Assembly (NCBI RefSeq): GCF_003999875.1
Contig: NZ_RQVJ01000009.1
Coordinates: 1-33,804 of the forward strand
Reading direction: 5' to 3'
Source: Veillonella sp. 3310
Lineage (GTDB): Bacteria > Bacillota > Negativicutes > Veillonellales > Veillonellaceae
DNA length: 33,804 bases
Shown piece after piece: positions 12,801-18,055 of this stretch (its first letter is position 1; every line of letters starts with the position of its first letter). The position numbers and the translations under genes were made by a program. The notes below the pieces were generated by a model. The model ran no database searches. It was not told the DNA's origin and worked only from the letters and a program-made list of their open reading frames with translations.

Positions 12801-15800
12801 AAGATGGAACCACAAGCAATGTGACATACAATGTGACAGGATTACCGGTTACATACACTACAGCAGACGGTACACCAGTATCTAAAATTGGTGATGAGTA
12901 TTATACAGTGAATGATAAAGGTCAACCAATTGATGCAAATGGTAAACCGAGCACGAAAGTGAATAAAGATGGTAAACCTGTGGATGAAAATGGAAATGTT
13001 ATCAAACCAATTGATACAACTGCGAATCCATTAACGTCTTCTTTAGTGAATCCAAATGTTAAAAATACAGATGCTGAACCAAATAAGAAAACAACAGATC
13101 CTACACAATTAGGAAATGTAACATCAGGCTTACACAAATACGGTGATACAGTAGATGGAAAAGAAGTTCCGGGTTCTACAAAAGCGAACCATGGTTTAGT
13201 AGACTTATCGACTCCAACAGATGGTTCAAAACCAAAAGTAAGCGATAACACAGCTGCTACGGTAGGCGATTTGCGTAATATGGGTTGGATTGTGTCTTCT
13301 GACAAAACAACAGGGGAAACAGGCAAGGCCTATACAGATACTGTGAAAAATGCAAACGAAGTGAAATTTGTAGGCGAAGGGACAGCCATCGTATCTGGTA
13401 AAACTGTGGATGGTGTTCGTACCATCACTGTAAAAGTAGATGACCAAGTATCTACTAATAACTCTGTAACACCTGTGAACTATACTAAAGCAGATGGAAC
13501 AAAAGTATATCCTAAGATGGTTACTAATCCAGATACTGGAAAAGAAGAACTTAAATTCTTTGAAAATCCTGATGGATCTGGTGCAGAAGTTCCAAAAGGT
13601 GATGTGGTTACATCTATCAATGGACCAGAAGGTACAACAAGTCCAACTACATTGAAAAATGTGAAGAACAACATTCCAAATGTAAATGATGGAACAGAAG
13701 ACATTACAAAACCAGATGGAACTGTGGTGGGCAAAACTCCTGATAATGGCAATATTAATAAAGCGCCATTAACAGCAGAAGAAGCAGCAACATTGGCAAA
13801 TCCAAAAACAAAAGATGGACAAACAAATCCTAAGTATATTGGCAACAATGCAGCTACAGTATCCGATGTATTAAATGCAGGTTGGAACTTACAAAATAAT
13901 GGGGAATCTCGTGATTTTGTAAAACCATATGATACAGTGAACTTTGTAAATGGTCTTGGTACTACCGCAGTGGTAACAACTCGTGAGGGTAACACAGCGA
14001 GTGATGTTACATTTAATGTAAAAGCAGCTAATGGTTCTGTAACAGTTGATGAAAATGGTGTGAAAGTAACTACTGGGGAAATGAAACCAGCAGTAGATAC
14101 GGATAATAAAGAAACGGGCGCTATTGCTACACCTGCAGATCCAGCTACGGCTAAGCAATTAAAAGAAACCTTAGCAGCTGCTGAAAAAGACTTGTCTGCA
14201 GCAAGAGAAGCTTTAAAAGACGCAGAAAAAGCATTAGCAGCTAATCCGAAAGATCCAGCATTACAACAAGCTGTGGCAGATAAGAAAGCTGATGTAGCGG
14301 CTAAACAAACACCGGTGAATGAAGCTCAAAAAGCTCATGATGAGGCAGGATTGAACAAAGTTGCAACTGTACAAAATGTAGCGGAAGCGATCAACAATGC
14401 GGGCTTCAACTTGAAAACATCTGCTGACGGTGGAGAAAAACTTACTGGAACTAAGGATGATGGAGAGTTAATTAAACCAAGCAATACTGTGGAAATGGTA
14501 GCAGGCAATAATTTGACTGTGAAACAGGATGCAAATGGTAAAATTACATACGCTACGAAAGACAATGTGACTTTCACTAATGTGGATACAGGTACATTGA
14601 ATGTGGGTAGCCCAAATACCTATACAGATGGCAAAGGTAATACGTACACAAAAGTGGGCGACAAATATTACAAACCAGCTGATGTAGTGAATGGCGCTCC
14701 AAAACCAGATGCAACACCAGTGGATGTAACAACAACGCCTGTTACACCAGTGAGCCCTGTGACAATGAAAGCAGAAGCGGCAAAACCTGCTACGAATAAT
14801 GCATCTGATGCACAACCATCTTCCGCATTAAATGTCACATCTAAGGATGGTAAACCAACTCAAATTACAGGCGTAGGTTCCACGTTGAATACTAAATCTG
14901 TAGATACTACACCAAAAGGTACAGCACCAAGTACTACACCAGGCACTACACCTAATACAACACCAGTAAATCTGGTTGATTTGGAAGGCACAGCCGATGC
15001 TCCTGTAAATAAAAATGCAGCAGCTACGGTAGGTGACCTACAAAATATGGGCTGGGTTGTATCTGCCAAAGATGGCAATGGCTACAAAGACGTAGTGAAA
15101 AATGCTAATGTAGTGGATTTCAAAGGCGGTACAGGCATTGAAATTACTGGTAAAACATTAACTGATGGCACTCGTGAAATTACGGTAGGTATTAAAGAGG
15201 GAGAGGTTACGAATAAAGTAACCATCACTCATGCAGATGGTTCCAAAACAGATGCGATTAAGATTGGTGATAACTACTATAAAGTAGGCAAAGATGGTAA
15301 ACCTGAAGGTTACGAAAAAGGTAAAGATGGTAAACCAGCGGGCACGCCATTAACCGTTGATCCTAAAAATGACAAAGTAACAAATACAGGCGCAGGCTTT
15401 GTGACTGGTAATACAGTGGCGAATGCGATCCAAGAATCTGGTTGGAATGTAGGCATTGGTTCTACTGATAAAGACTACAGTAAAGATGCTAAAGTGTACG
15501 ACAAGGTAAATCCTAATGACGATGTGAAATTTGCAAATGGTGCTAACACGAATGTATCTATGGTAACTGTGGATGCTATTAACGAGGATGGTACTAAGAA
15601 AGCAACTACATTTGTCAAAGTAGATGTGAATAGAGATCTTAAAATTGACTCTGTCACAACTGGTGGTACAGCAGTTGATAAAAATGGTAACAACCTTGTG
15701 AAAGTGGGCGACGATTACTACAAAGAATCCGACATTGATCCAGTGACAAAACAACCAAAAGCCAATGCAAAACCAGTACCAAAAGCGGACGTAACACCGG

Positions 15801-17371
15801 CCAAAGATGGTGCTATGATTGTGAAAAACGCTGACGGTAAAGATGTGGTATCTGCTACAGTTGGTAAAGATGGCAACGGTGAATTTGCAGTCAAAGGCAA
15901 AGATGGTAAAGATGGTATTTCCATGACAGCGAAAGATGGACAAGGTGCCATCGGTGTGAATGGTAAAGATGGTGCCACTACAACCATTAAAGGTGATACA
16001 ATTACGATCAAAGATAAAGAGGGTAACACCAACACAAGTACACCAACATCTAATGAGTTGAAAGATACTAAGGGAAATACCAATACATCTACAGCAGACA
16101 AAAATGAGCTAACAGACAAAAATGGTAATACCAATACAAGTACTCCGACAACCAATGTATTGAAGGATACAAATGGAAATACGAATACTTCTACAGGAGC
16201 AGGAACTACTTACAAAGATAAAGATGACAATACAGCTGTAGTAGGACCTAAGGAAATTGCTTTAACAGATAAATCTGGTGATAATAAGGCATCATTCACC
16301 AATAAAGATTTAATTTTCAACGCAAAGGATCCAAAAACTGGTGTAGAAAAAACATCTCATGTATCTGGTGACAAGATTGCTTTTACTACCACTGATGAAA
16401 TGGAAAAAGTATTCGACAAAGATGGTAAACCAGTTATCGATCCTGCTACTGGAAAACAAAAAGAAGTGATTAAAAATCCTGGTAACTCTACGGAGTATAC
16501 GAACGAAGGATTGAAAGTCATCCCAAATAGTACAGTGGGTCGTGATGCGAATGGAAATCTTACATATGTAGATAAAGATAATAAGCCTGTCATGAAAGAC
16601 AAAGACGGTAACTTTGTGTATATGGGTAAAGATGGAAAACCAGGTGAAAAATATGCAGGTGCTGTAGGAGCCTTAAAACCAAATGTAGTAGATAATACTC
16701 GTGTTATCTCCTTCGGTATGGATAAACCAGTGTTAGACAGCAATGGTAACCCTGTGAAAGGTCCAGATGGCAAACCAGTTATGACAGAAGGTATCTCTGC
16801 AGGTATGCAACAAATTCACAATGTAGCACCAGGTACGAAAGATACTGATGCAGTTAACGTGTCTCAATTACGAGGTACAACGATCAATATCAACAATCGT
16901 ATTAATCGTTCTGGCGCACAAGCAGCTGCCTTAGCAGGTTTACAAACTATTCAATATGATCCATTGGAGCCAACTCAAGTGTCTGCAGGCCTAGGATACT
17001 ATCAAGGGGCTAGTGCGTTAGCTCTTGGAGTGAACCACTACAAAAATGAATCTACTTTATTCCATGTTGGTGCTTCCTTCAATGGATATGGTAGTGAAGT
17101 GATGGCTAATGCTAGTGTGACTTGGAAATTTGGTGCCCGTGCTGATGAAACAGCTGTGAAAGACACATTCCGTCAAGGACCAATCAGTGCCTCTTACACG
17201 TTACAAGATAAGGTATCTGCCTTAGAAGCACAAAACCAAATTCAAAAAGACCAATTAAATGAATTGCGTGCTACTAATGCTGCTCAAAAAGCGGAAAATG
17301 AAGCACAACGTGAAGAAATGGCCTTAATGAAAGCACAAATTGCGGAATTATTCAAACGATTGAATGGATAG
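818..17371 (+). CDS. Giant trimeric autotransporter adhesin (type Vc secretion), 5517 residues
   Basis: This is a surface adhesin expected to form trimers anchored in the outer membrane and to mediate attachment or aggregation. Residues 1-25 are an extended signal peptide region (NRIYKVVWSKTKGCYVVVSE), followed by a hydrophobic signal segment to about residue 57. A YadA-type head of many SVAIG-like 14-residue repeats runs to about residue 790, then a neck with GAERQLKNVAAG and DAINGSQL. The stalk carries eight DVL(N/Q)AGWNLQ and seven DL(R/Q)NMGW modules, resembling Trp-ring domains with GIN-like segments (DFVKPYDTVNF). The anchor follows RINRSGAQAAALAGLQTIQY (about residue 5360) and its last strand ends at W5436-K-F5438. 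An unusual 79-residue coiled-coil tail follows. The start is supported by AGGTGAGG seven bases upstream. I noticed one cysteine only, in the signal region. Giant adhesins of this class (Hag1, Vta proteins) are known in Veillonella; which one this is I cannot say. Confidence 0.95.
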   Translation: MALNRIYKVVWSKTKGCYVVVSELAKRVGRNKAKAIVISSAAMAMAVSPVMVNTVGAAINNAGAGDATSVAFGGSSSAGGQNSVAIGTESQATQNNAVAVGRKSKAIGDSATAIGLDAQASGSLSEAIGVAAKASGEKAVAISAGSNAQGDRSLAIGQNASTRNADTIALGTNATSTASYAVALGRGSQSNADSAIAVGNTAQSTADRAIAMGKESKATVADTIALGTSSEAKKSFDVVIGKSAQSRAEGSGHSIALGYGATAGSDKGVYSADGGGNAGGVAIGVGAFTGLNKTNKAMNSSVAVGAGAGTGYRMVGTDGMPTGNATDADDNDTVLVKAFGGTKSTLNNFKDSGTAKADGFFSFQGVDINEGTALGRNTRAMGDQSVAIGAQSIAGMGSIVIGGNDIQAYDGKKYFKAKNPTSGEAKGVNDFNAETTPGTGKNGQPITITAKYKELVGAELDRSYRASYGQDGSTVIGMQAHSTTPLGVAIGTNSIVRKGAFGATAIGSGASVVANAEAAVAIGMGAEAQGNYAVAAGTAARAKESAVAAGYTANAEVNAVAVGNKSVSKASAVAVGDESEATNSSVAVGQLAKAQKVADIAVGQGAVASGEQGAIAVGLGTQAQGDSSIMIGGSEITKVADQKVNYQKEKKDKQGHTVIKSTEKIETVGGEQVKRTIRSVEMETTPGTIQQAYGELTNGGVLNTATLDYSLPENKNGHGSISMGVHSLSTGDLGTAIGTGARVTKLGGVALGTGAVSELQNGVAIGTGSRADANSIGTRQTDISYDKEGKIVPFDSKKVAYTFYWAGGTNTSEGDVVSFGTPGAERQLKNVAAGRIADDSTDAINGSQLNSVTKRMSSGWAVEAEKDKTSSGVLKLNGTVATAGTEVHSTDGKTTTRENPGTATGHVDKVRLNDEVKIRVGDNLVLHQEDASRPVYEDPDNPGRQTGTRVTSKFTYSLNPELTGLKSAQFKNDAGDTTTINGAGVTVTPVTAGKQPVSLTTAGLNNGGNAISNVAGNLPETKNNDATTGASNATTSQAAPTLGNAANQVNPTNAATVSDVLNAGWNLQGDGAAVDFVKPYDTVNFVKGDGTSVTVESTDGKTSTVKYSVNLGEGLKKDDNNNITVKAADKSLTVGTDGVKVNPGDKSLKTTDAGLTVNTADKSLEVTDAGLKVKAGDKTLTTDANGLKVNTGEIESVTTGANPGTVKVKDGDTGKVATVDSVVNAVNSAAWTATSAATAAGELGATPTDQSVKAGDKVTFEADKNIKITQAGSKFTFATRDDVSFNTVQVGGEQGPKLSKSDAGDLKVSGPNGTDPVKVTNVKDGEISADSKDAINGSQFHKLANNTIQLKGQTGDSAATETKKQELNKENGLAFTIKSSDGSLLEVSAADDTITLKPKTATLTTGADGVPTANTTGGNLVTADQLVNTLTSMGWKATAGRDDKGTVTDATVALIKAGDTVTFKAGNNLAVKQDGKNFIYSLQKELTGLTSAEFKNQAGDKTVINNDGVTITPVTNGKQPVSLTKDGLNNGGNQIANVGGNLDGAKTATTAPTTKHDGVDTTNPTAKNYVNPNNAATVGDVLQAGWNLQGNNTAVDFVKPYDTVNFVDGDGTTVSVSNTDTKTSTVKYSVNLGDGLKKDDKNNITVKAADKSLTVGADGVKVNPGDKSLKTTDAGLTVNTADKSLEVTNDGLKVKAGDNTLTTDEKGLKVNTGTIEPVTTGANPGTVKVKDGDAGKIATVDSVVNAVNSAAWTATSAATSAGELGATPTDQSVKAGDKVTFEADKNIKITQAGSKFTFATRDDVSFNTVQVGGDQGPKLSKSDAGDLKVSGPNGTDPVKVTNVKDGEISADSKDAINGSQFHKLANNTIQLKGQTGDSAATETKKQELNKKDGIAFTVKSSDGSLLEVSAEGDTITLTPKTGTITTTDGVPTEDTTNGKLITADQVVNALKEMGWKAIADKDGSGTVDGAAATLVKAGETVTFKAGDNLAVKQNGKNFIYSLQKELTGLTSAEFKNQAGDKTVINNDGVTITPATNGKQPVSLTKDGLNNGGNPITNVTSNLVNYTDPEVNGVQPAKNSLRNLDDNSVANTNAATVGDLRNMGWIVSSDKTTGANGTTTATAYSEAVKNANEVRFVGEGSAIVSGKTEGNVRTITVKVDNQTGVNKTVTPVNYTKADGTKVYPQEVDNGDGTKTVKFFENPDGTGKEIPSTEVITSVNGPKGTTTPATLSNVKSNLPDTKNSDTANTADAPSNATKSQAAPNTTDKAGNTYVNPNNAATVSDVLNAGWNLQGNGTEVDFVKAYDTVNFIDGEGTTATVASTDGKTSTVKYNVNLGKGLQKDTTGNTISVKPADSSLVVDDAGVKVNTGTINNVTTGDKPGTVEAKNGDENKVATVGNVVNAINNAAWTATSAKTNDGELGKEATNQLVKSGDKVTFEADKNIKITQDGSKFTFTTKNDVSFDTVQVGGDQGPKLSKTDAGDLKVSGPNGTSPVKVTNVTSGLDTYGDNVPGTTDKNRGLVDLSKPENGQPKVSDNTAATVGDLRNMGWIVSADKKTGDLTNAYSDTVKNANEVKFVGEGTAIVSGKTEGDVRTITVKVDDQTSTNNAVTPVVYTDKDGNQVYPTGKKDKDGNQIFNTKPDGKGTDVTGPVKTTINGPKGTDTPTTLSNVEGNLEGAKTNTTAPTTHGAAPNTADAGQPNYVNTHNAATVGDVLQAGWNLQNNGTAKDFVKPYDTVNFVNGGNTTAVVTTNAEGTVSDVTFNVTGLPVTYTTEDGAPVSKVGDKYYKVNDKGQLISDAGKPAVGKNNDGKLVDENNNVIEPIDTTKPLKTALVNPTPAGDKPNTTTATQLGNVTSGLDKYGDQVNNADVPGTTDKNRGLVDLSKPENGQPKVSDNTAATVGDLRNMGWIVSADKKTGDLTNAYSDTVKNANEVKFVGEGTAIVSGKTEGDVRTITVKVDDQTSTNNAVTPVVYTDKDGNQVYPTGKKDPDGNQIFNTKPDGKGTDVTGPVKTTINGPKGTTSPTSLSNVKNNIPAVNDADKKVTNADGTDKPDAGNVANINKAPLTAEEAADLLKPTTKDAKPNPNFVGNNAATVSDVLNAGWNLQNNGTAKDFVKPYDTVNFVDGGNTTAVVTTNAAGTASDVTFNVTGLPVTNTITENGKEVPVVKVGNTFYPAKPDGTPDIQKGQDGNPTNGYVQADNGKVYPRDAVTITKNQDGTTTVTPNTDATPKTVNTNLVNPNVANTTDKPGNNVSTPNQLGNVANGAKTFEPVDGKVLANDGKWYPADKVSDKGTPEAGAKAVENPLAPKNAAGEPLVQAKDGKWYKPSDLQPNGTPTPTAQPQDNVINNKAGLVDFSNSNPNNAATIGDLQNMGWVVSAQGNSYSDQVRNTNEVKFVGEGTASVTGKTDDKGVRTITVKVDDQVSTNNSVTPVVYTDKAGNTVYPIKDDKGNVTYHTTPDGKGENDKVVPNGDVNTSINGPKDDQGNTRPASLSNVKNNIPAVNDADKKVTNPDGTDKPDAGNVANINKAPLTAEEAADLLKPTTKDGKPNPNFVGNNAATVSDVLNAGWNLQNNGTAKDFVKPFDTVNFVNGVNTTAVVTTSEDGTTSNVTYNVTGLPVTYTTADGTPVSKIGDKYYKVNEQGQPLDSNGKPATKINENGVPVGEDGQPISEVNITDTPLTSKLVNPNAKNTDAEPNKKTTDPAQLGNVTSGLDTYGDNVPGTTDKNRGLVDLSKPANGDAPKVSDNTAATVGDLRNMGWIVSSDKTTGTDGVATDTAYSEQVKNANEVKFVGAGTAIVSGNTVDGVRTITVKVDDQTSTNNSVTPVNYTKADGTKVYPKTVTDPKTGKEEVKFFENPDGSGAEVPKGDVVTSINGPEGTTSPTTLKNVKNNIPNVNDGSKTITNPDGTEKTGDVENINKAPLTAEEAAALANPKTKDGQTNPKYIGNNAATVSDVLNAGWNLQNNGAARDFVKPFDTVNFVNGVNTTAVVTTSEDGTTSNVTYNVTGLPVTYTTADGTPVSKIGDEYYTVNDKGQPIDANGKPSTKVNKDGKPVDENGNVIKPIDTTANPLTSSLVNPNVKNTDAEPNKKTTDPTQLGNVTSGLHKYGDTVDGKEVPGSTKANHGLVDLSTPTDGSKPKVSDNTAATVGDLRNMGWIVSSDKTTGETGKAYTDTVKNANEVKFVGEGTAIVSGKTVDGVRTITVKVDDQVSTNNSVTPVNYTKADGTKVYPKMVTNPDTGKEELKFFENPDGSGAEVPKGDVVTSINGPEGTTSPTTLKNVKNNIPNVNDGTEDITKPDGTVVGKTPDNGNINKAPLTAEEAATLANPKTKDGQTNPKYIGNNAATVSDVLNAGWNLQNNGESRDFVKPYDTVNFVNGLGTTAVVTTREGNTASDVTFNVKAANGSVTVDENGVKVTTGEMKPAVDTDNKETGAIATPADPATAKQLKETLAAAEKDLSAAREALKDAEKALAANPKDPALQQAVADKKADVAAKQTPVNEAQKAHDEAGLNKVATVQNVAEAINNAGFNLKTSADGGEKLTGTKDDGELIKPSNTVEMVAGNNLTVKQDANGKITYATKDNVTFTNVDTGTLNVGSPNTYTDGKGNTYTKVGDKYYKPADVVNGAPKPDATPVDVTTTPVTPVSPVTMKAEAAKPATNNASDAQPSSALNVTSKDGKPTQITGVGSTLNTKSVDTTPKGTAPSTTPGTTPNTTPVNLVDLEGTADAPVNKNAAATVGDLQNMGWVVSAKDGNGYKDVVKNANVVDFKGGTGIEITGKTLTDGTREITVGIKEGEVTNKVTITHADGSKTDAIKIGDNYYKVGKDGKPEGYEKGKDGKPAGTPLTVDPKNDKVTNTGAGFVTGNTVANAIQESGWNVGIGSTDKDYSKDAKVYDKVNPNDDVKFANGANTNVSMVTVDAINEDGTKKATTFVKVDVNRDLKIDSVTTGGTAVDKNGNNLVKVGDDYYKESDIDPVTKQPKANAKPVPKADVTPAKDGAMIVKNADGKDVVSATVGKDGNGEFAVKGKDGKDGISMTAKDGQGAIGVNGKDGATTTIKGDTITIKDKEGNTNTSTPTSNELKDTKGNTNTSTADKNELTDKNGNTNTSTPTTNVLKDTNGNTNTSTGAGTTYKDKDDNTAVVGPKEIALTDKSGDNKASFTNKDLIFNAKDPKTGVEKTSHVSGDKIAFTTTDEMEKVFDKDGKPVIDPATGKQKEVIKNPGNSTEYTNEGLKVIPNSTVGRDANGNLTYVDKDNKPVMKDKDGNFVYMGKDGKPGEKYAGAVGALKPNVVDNTRVISFGMDKPVLDSNGNPVKGPDGKPVMTEGISAGMQQIHNVAPGTKDTDAVNVSQLRGTTININNRINRSGAQAAALAGLQTIQYDPLEPTQVSAGLGYYQGASALALGVNHYKNESTLFHVGASFNGYGSEVMANASVTWKFGARADETAVKDTFRQGPISASYTLQDKVSALEAQNQIQKDQLNELRATNAAQKAENEAQREEMALMKAQIAELFKRLNG
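3961..7086 (+). repeat. Tandem duplication of a ~1563-bp stalk segment inside the large adhesin
   Basis: The segment starting at about 3961 recurs at about 5524. The Trp codon of the GWNLQ motif lies at 4010 in the first copy and 5573 in the second, and GTGAAAGCAGGCGACAAAG recurs with the same 1563-base offset (521 codons). Long blocks are almost identical, including the AAWTATSAAT segment and the DAINGSQFHKLANN neck, while others (for example around 5030-5190 against 6590-6750) have diverged. Confidence 0.85.
8342..8793 (+). repeat. Near-identical adhesin repeat A, first copy
   Basis: This 452-base block recurs at 9419-9870 with a constant offset of 1077 bases (359 codons). By eye I count about a dozen differences, mostly at third codon positions. 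It encodes a DLRNMGWIVSADKKTG module and a following VTPVVYTDKDGNQVYPTG insert. Confidence 0.85.
9419..9870 (+). repeat. Near-identical adhesin repeat A, second copy
   Basis: This is the second copy of the block at 8342-8793. The most visible protein difference is KKDPDGNQ in place of KKDKDGNQ. The high identity suggests a recent duplication or gene conversion within the reading frame. Confidence 0.85.
9885..10190 (+). repeat. Adhesin repeat B, first copy
   Basis: This block encodes the segment from SLSNVKNNIPAVNDADKK through NINKAPLTAEEAADLLKP to DVLNAGWNLQ. It recurs at 11286-11591 with an offset of 1401 bases (467 codons) and few differences. Confidence 0.8.
11286..11591 (+). repeat. Adhesin repeat B, second copy
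   Basis: This is the second copy of the 9885-10190 block. Diverged versions of the same linker (NINKAPLTAEEAA) recur near 12565 and 13750, so the unit has been copied at least four times in the gene. Confidence 0.8.
11560..13915 (+). repeat. Two tandem stalk modules of ~1.18 kb in the large adhesin
   Basis: The block AACGGTGTGAACACAACAGC is at 11588 and again at 12764 (offset 1176). AAAAATACAGATGCTGAACC is at 11885 and 13061 (offset 1176), and GATGTGGTTACATC is at 12422 and 13601 (offset 1179). Each module carries a GWNLQ domain, a GD(K/E)YY insert, a DLRNMGW domain and an NINKAPLTAEEAA linker. Confidence 0.8.
14145..14345 (+). other. Charged alpha-helical insert in the adhesin stalk (protein domain)
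   Basis: About 65 residues (near 4443-4510) rich in Ala, Lys, Glu and Asp replace the usual Gly/Thr/Asn-rich stalk. Two long helix-forming stretches (KETLAAAEKDLSAAREAL and QQAVADKKADVAAKQTPV) are separated by a NPKDPA turn, as in an antiparallel helical hairpin or a local coiled coil. The segment occurs once and has no counterpart in the second adhesin. Confidence 0.6.
16022..16225 (+). repeat. 51-bp tandem repeat, four units, in the adhesin stalk
   Basis: Units start at 16022, 16073, 16124 and 16175, exactly 51 bases apart. Each encodes 17 residues beginning GNTNTST, with variable ends such as PTSNELKDTK and ADKNELTDKN. The fourth unit is diverged in its second half. The in-frame period means that gain or loss of units keeps the protein open. 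Confidence 0.9.
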
Positions 17372-17441
17372 TTTGAAGATTTATGTAGGCTTTTTATGAA
17401 ATCATGGATGTTATATCTTGCATTCATGTAAATAGTTATGT

Positions 17442-17486
17442 AAAAAGAACCTGACTCTCATGTTGAGAGGTCAGGTTCTTTTTTAT
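17442..17486 (+). terminator. Intrinsic terminator after the large adhesin gene
   Basis: AAAAAGAACCTGAC and GTCAGGTTCTTTTT pair over 14 bases, the stem continues through TCTCA/TGAGA with one bulged base, and a T tract follows. It lies about 70 bases after the stop codon. The matching A tract on the other side means it could work in both directions. Confidence 0.9.
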
Positions 17487-17858
17487 TGTATCTATTTCAT
17501 GAATAGACAATTAGATGTTGGTATTAATATTGAGATATTTGAGCATACTTTTATGAAGAAAAAATGAAGTGAAAATAAAACTTAGCTTTTTCTATGAGTT
17601 TTAGTAATGTATGTACAGGTTCGGTAATTACGATTAATTAAACAATAAAAATGAATGGAAATAAAATAATATAATTGTAAACAGATAGTGTAAAACTTGA
17701 GATTGTATGAGAATATATCTAAAAAAATGAGTATTTTATAGAATCGTATTATTAAAAAGAAGAATAAAAATTCATTTATTGCTATATTAGTCAGAATGAA
17801 TAAAAATGGTAAAAACTATGTTAAAACTATACTAAATGCGTATAAACGTAAAAATATG
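17487..17858. other. AT-rich spacer between the two adhesin genes
   Basis: I see no gene, RNA or repeat in this stretch. It is very AT-rich and leads into the promoter of the second adhesin gene. Confidence 0.6.
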
Positions 17859-17887
17859 TTGCATAATTCCATATTTTTCGATATAAT
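17859..17887 (+). promoter_or_regulatory. Predicted promoter of the 1611-residue adhesin gene
   Basis: TTGCAT (17859-17864) and TATAAT (17882-17887) are 17 bases apart, the same hexamers and spacing as at 544-572 before the first adhesin. The start of transcription would be near 17894, giving a leader of about 160 bases. Confidence 0.75.
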
Positions 17888-17944
17888 TCGATGTATAGAA
17901 ATGAAAGAAAAGACATGACTATTAATATAGTGTGATGTATGAGG

Positions 17945-17991
17945 AAAGCTATAATTTGTAATGTAATATAGTATATAATCATAGCTTTTTT
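17945..17991 (+). promoter_or_regulatory. Terminator-like hairpin in the leader of the second adhesin gene
   Basis: AAAGCTAT (17945-17952) pairs with ATAGCTTT (17981-17988), and six T (17986-17991) overlap the end of the 3' arm. It lies 65 bases before the start codon and between promoter and gene, as in the first adhesin leader (701-739). Both hairpins contain an AGCTATAA sequence in or just before the 5' arm, but the loop here is longer (28 bases). It is a candidate attenuator. Confidence 0.6.
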
Positions 17992-18055
17992 ACTAATAGT
18001 AAGTTGTCAAGTATAGGAATATATGTAAAGTAAATAAGAAAGGTCAGGTAATTAA

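Noticed and set aside
3958-15943. Many long open frames on the minus strand inside the large adhesin gene, up to 309 residues
   Set aside because: They recur with the adhesin repeats, have no ribosome binding sites or recognisable domains, and follow from the biased codon use of the Thr/Asn/Gly/Lys-rich sense strand.
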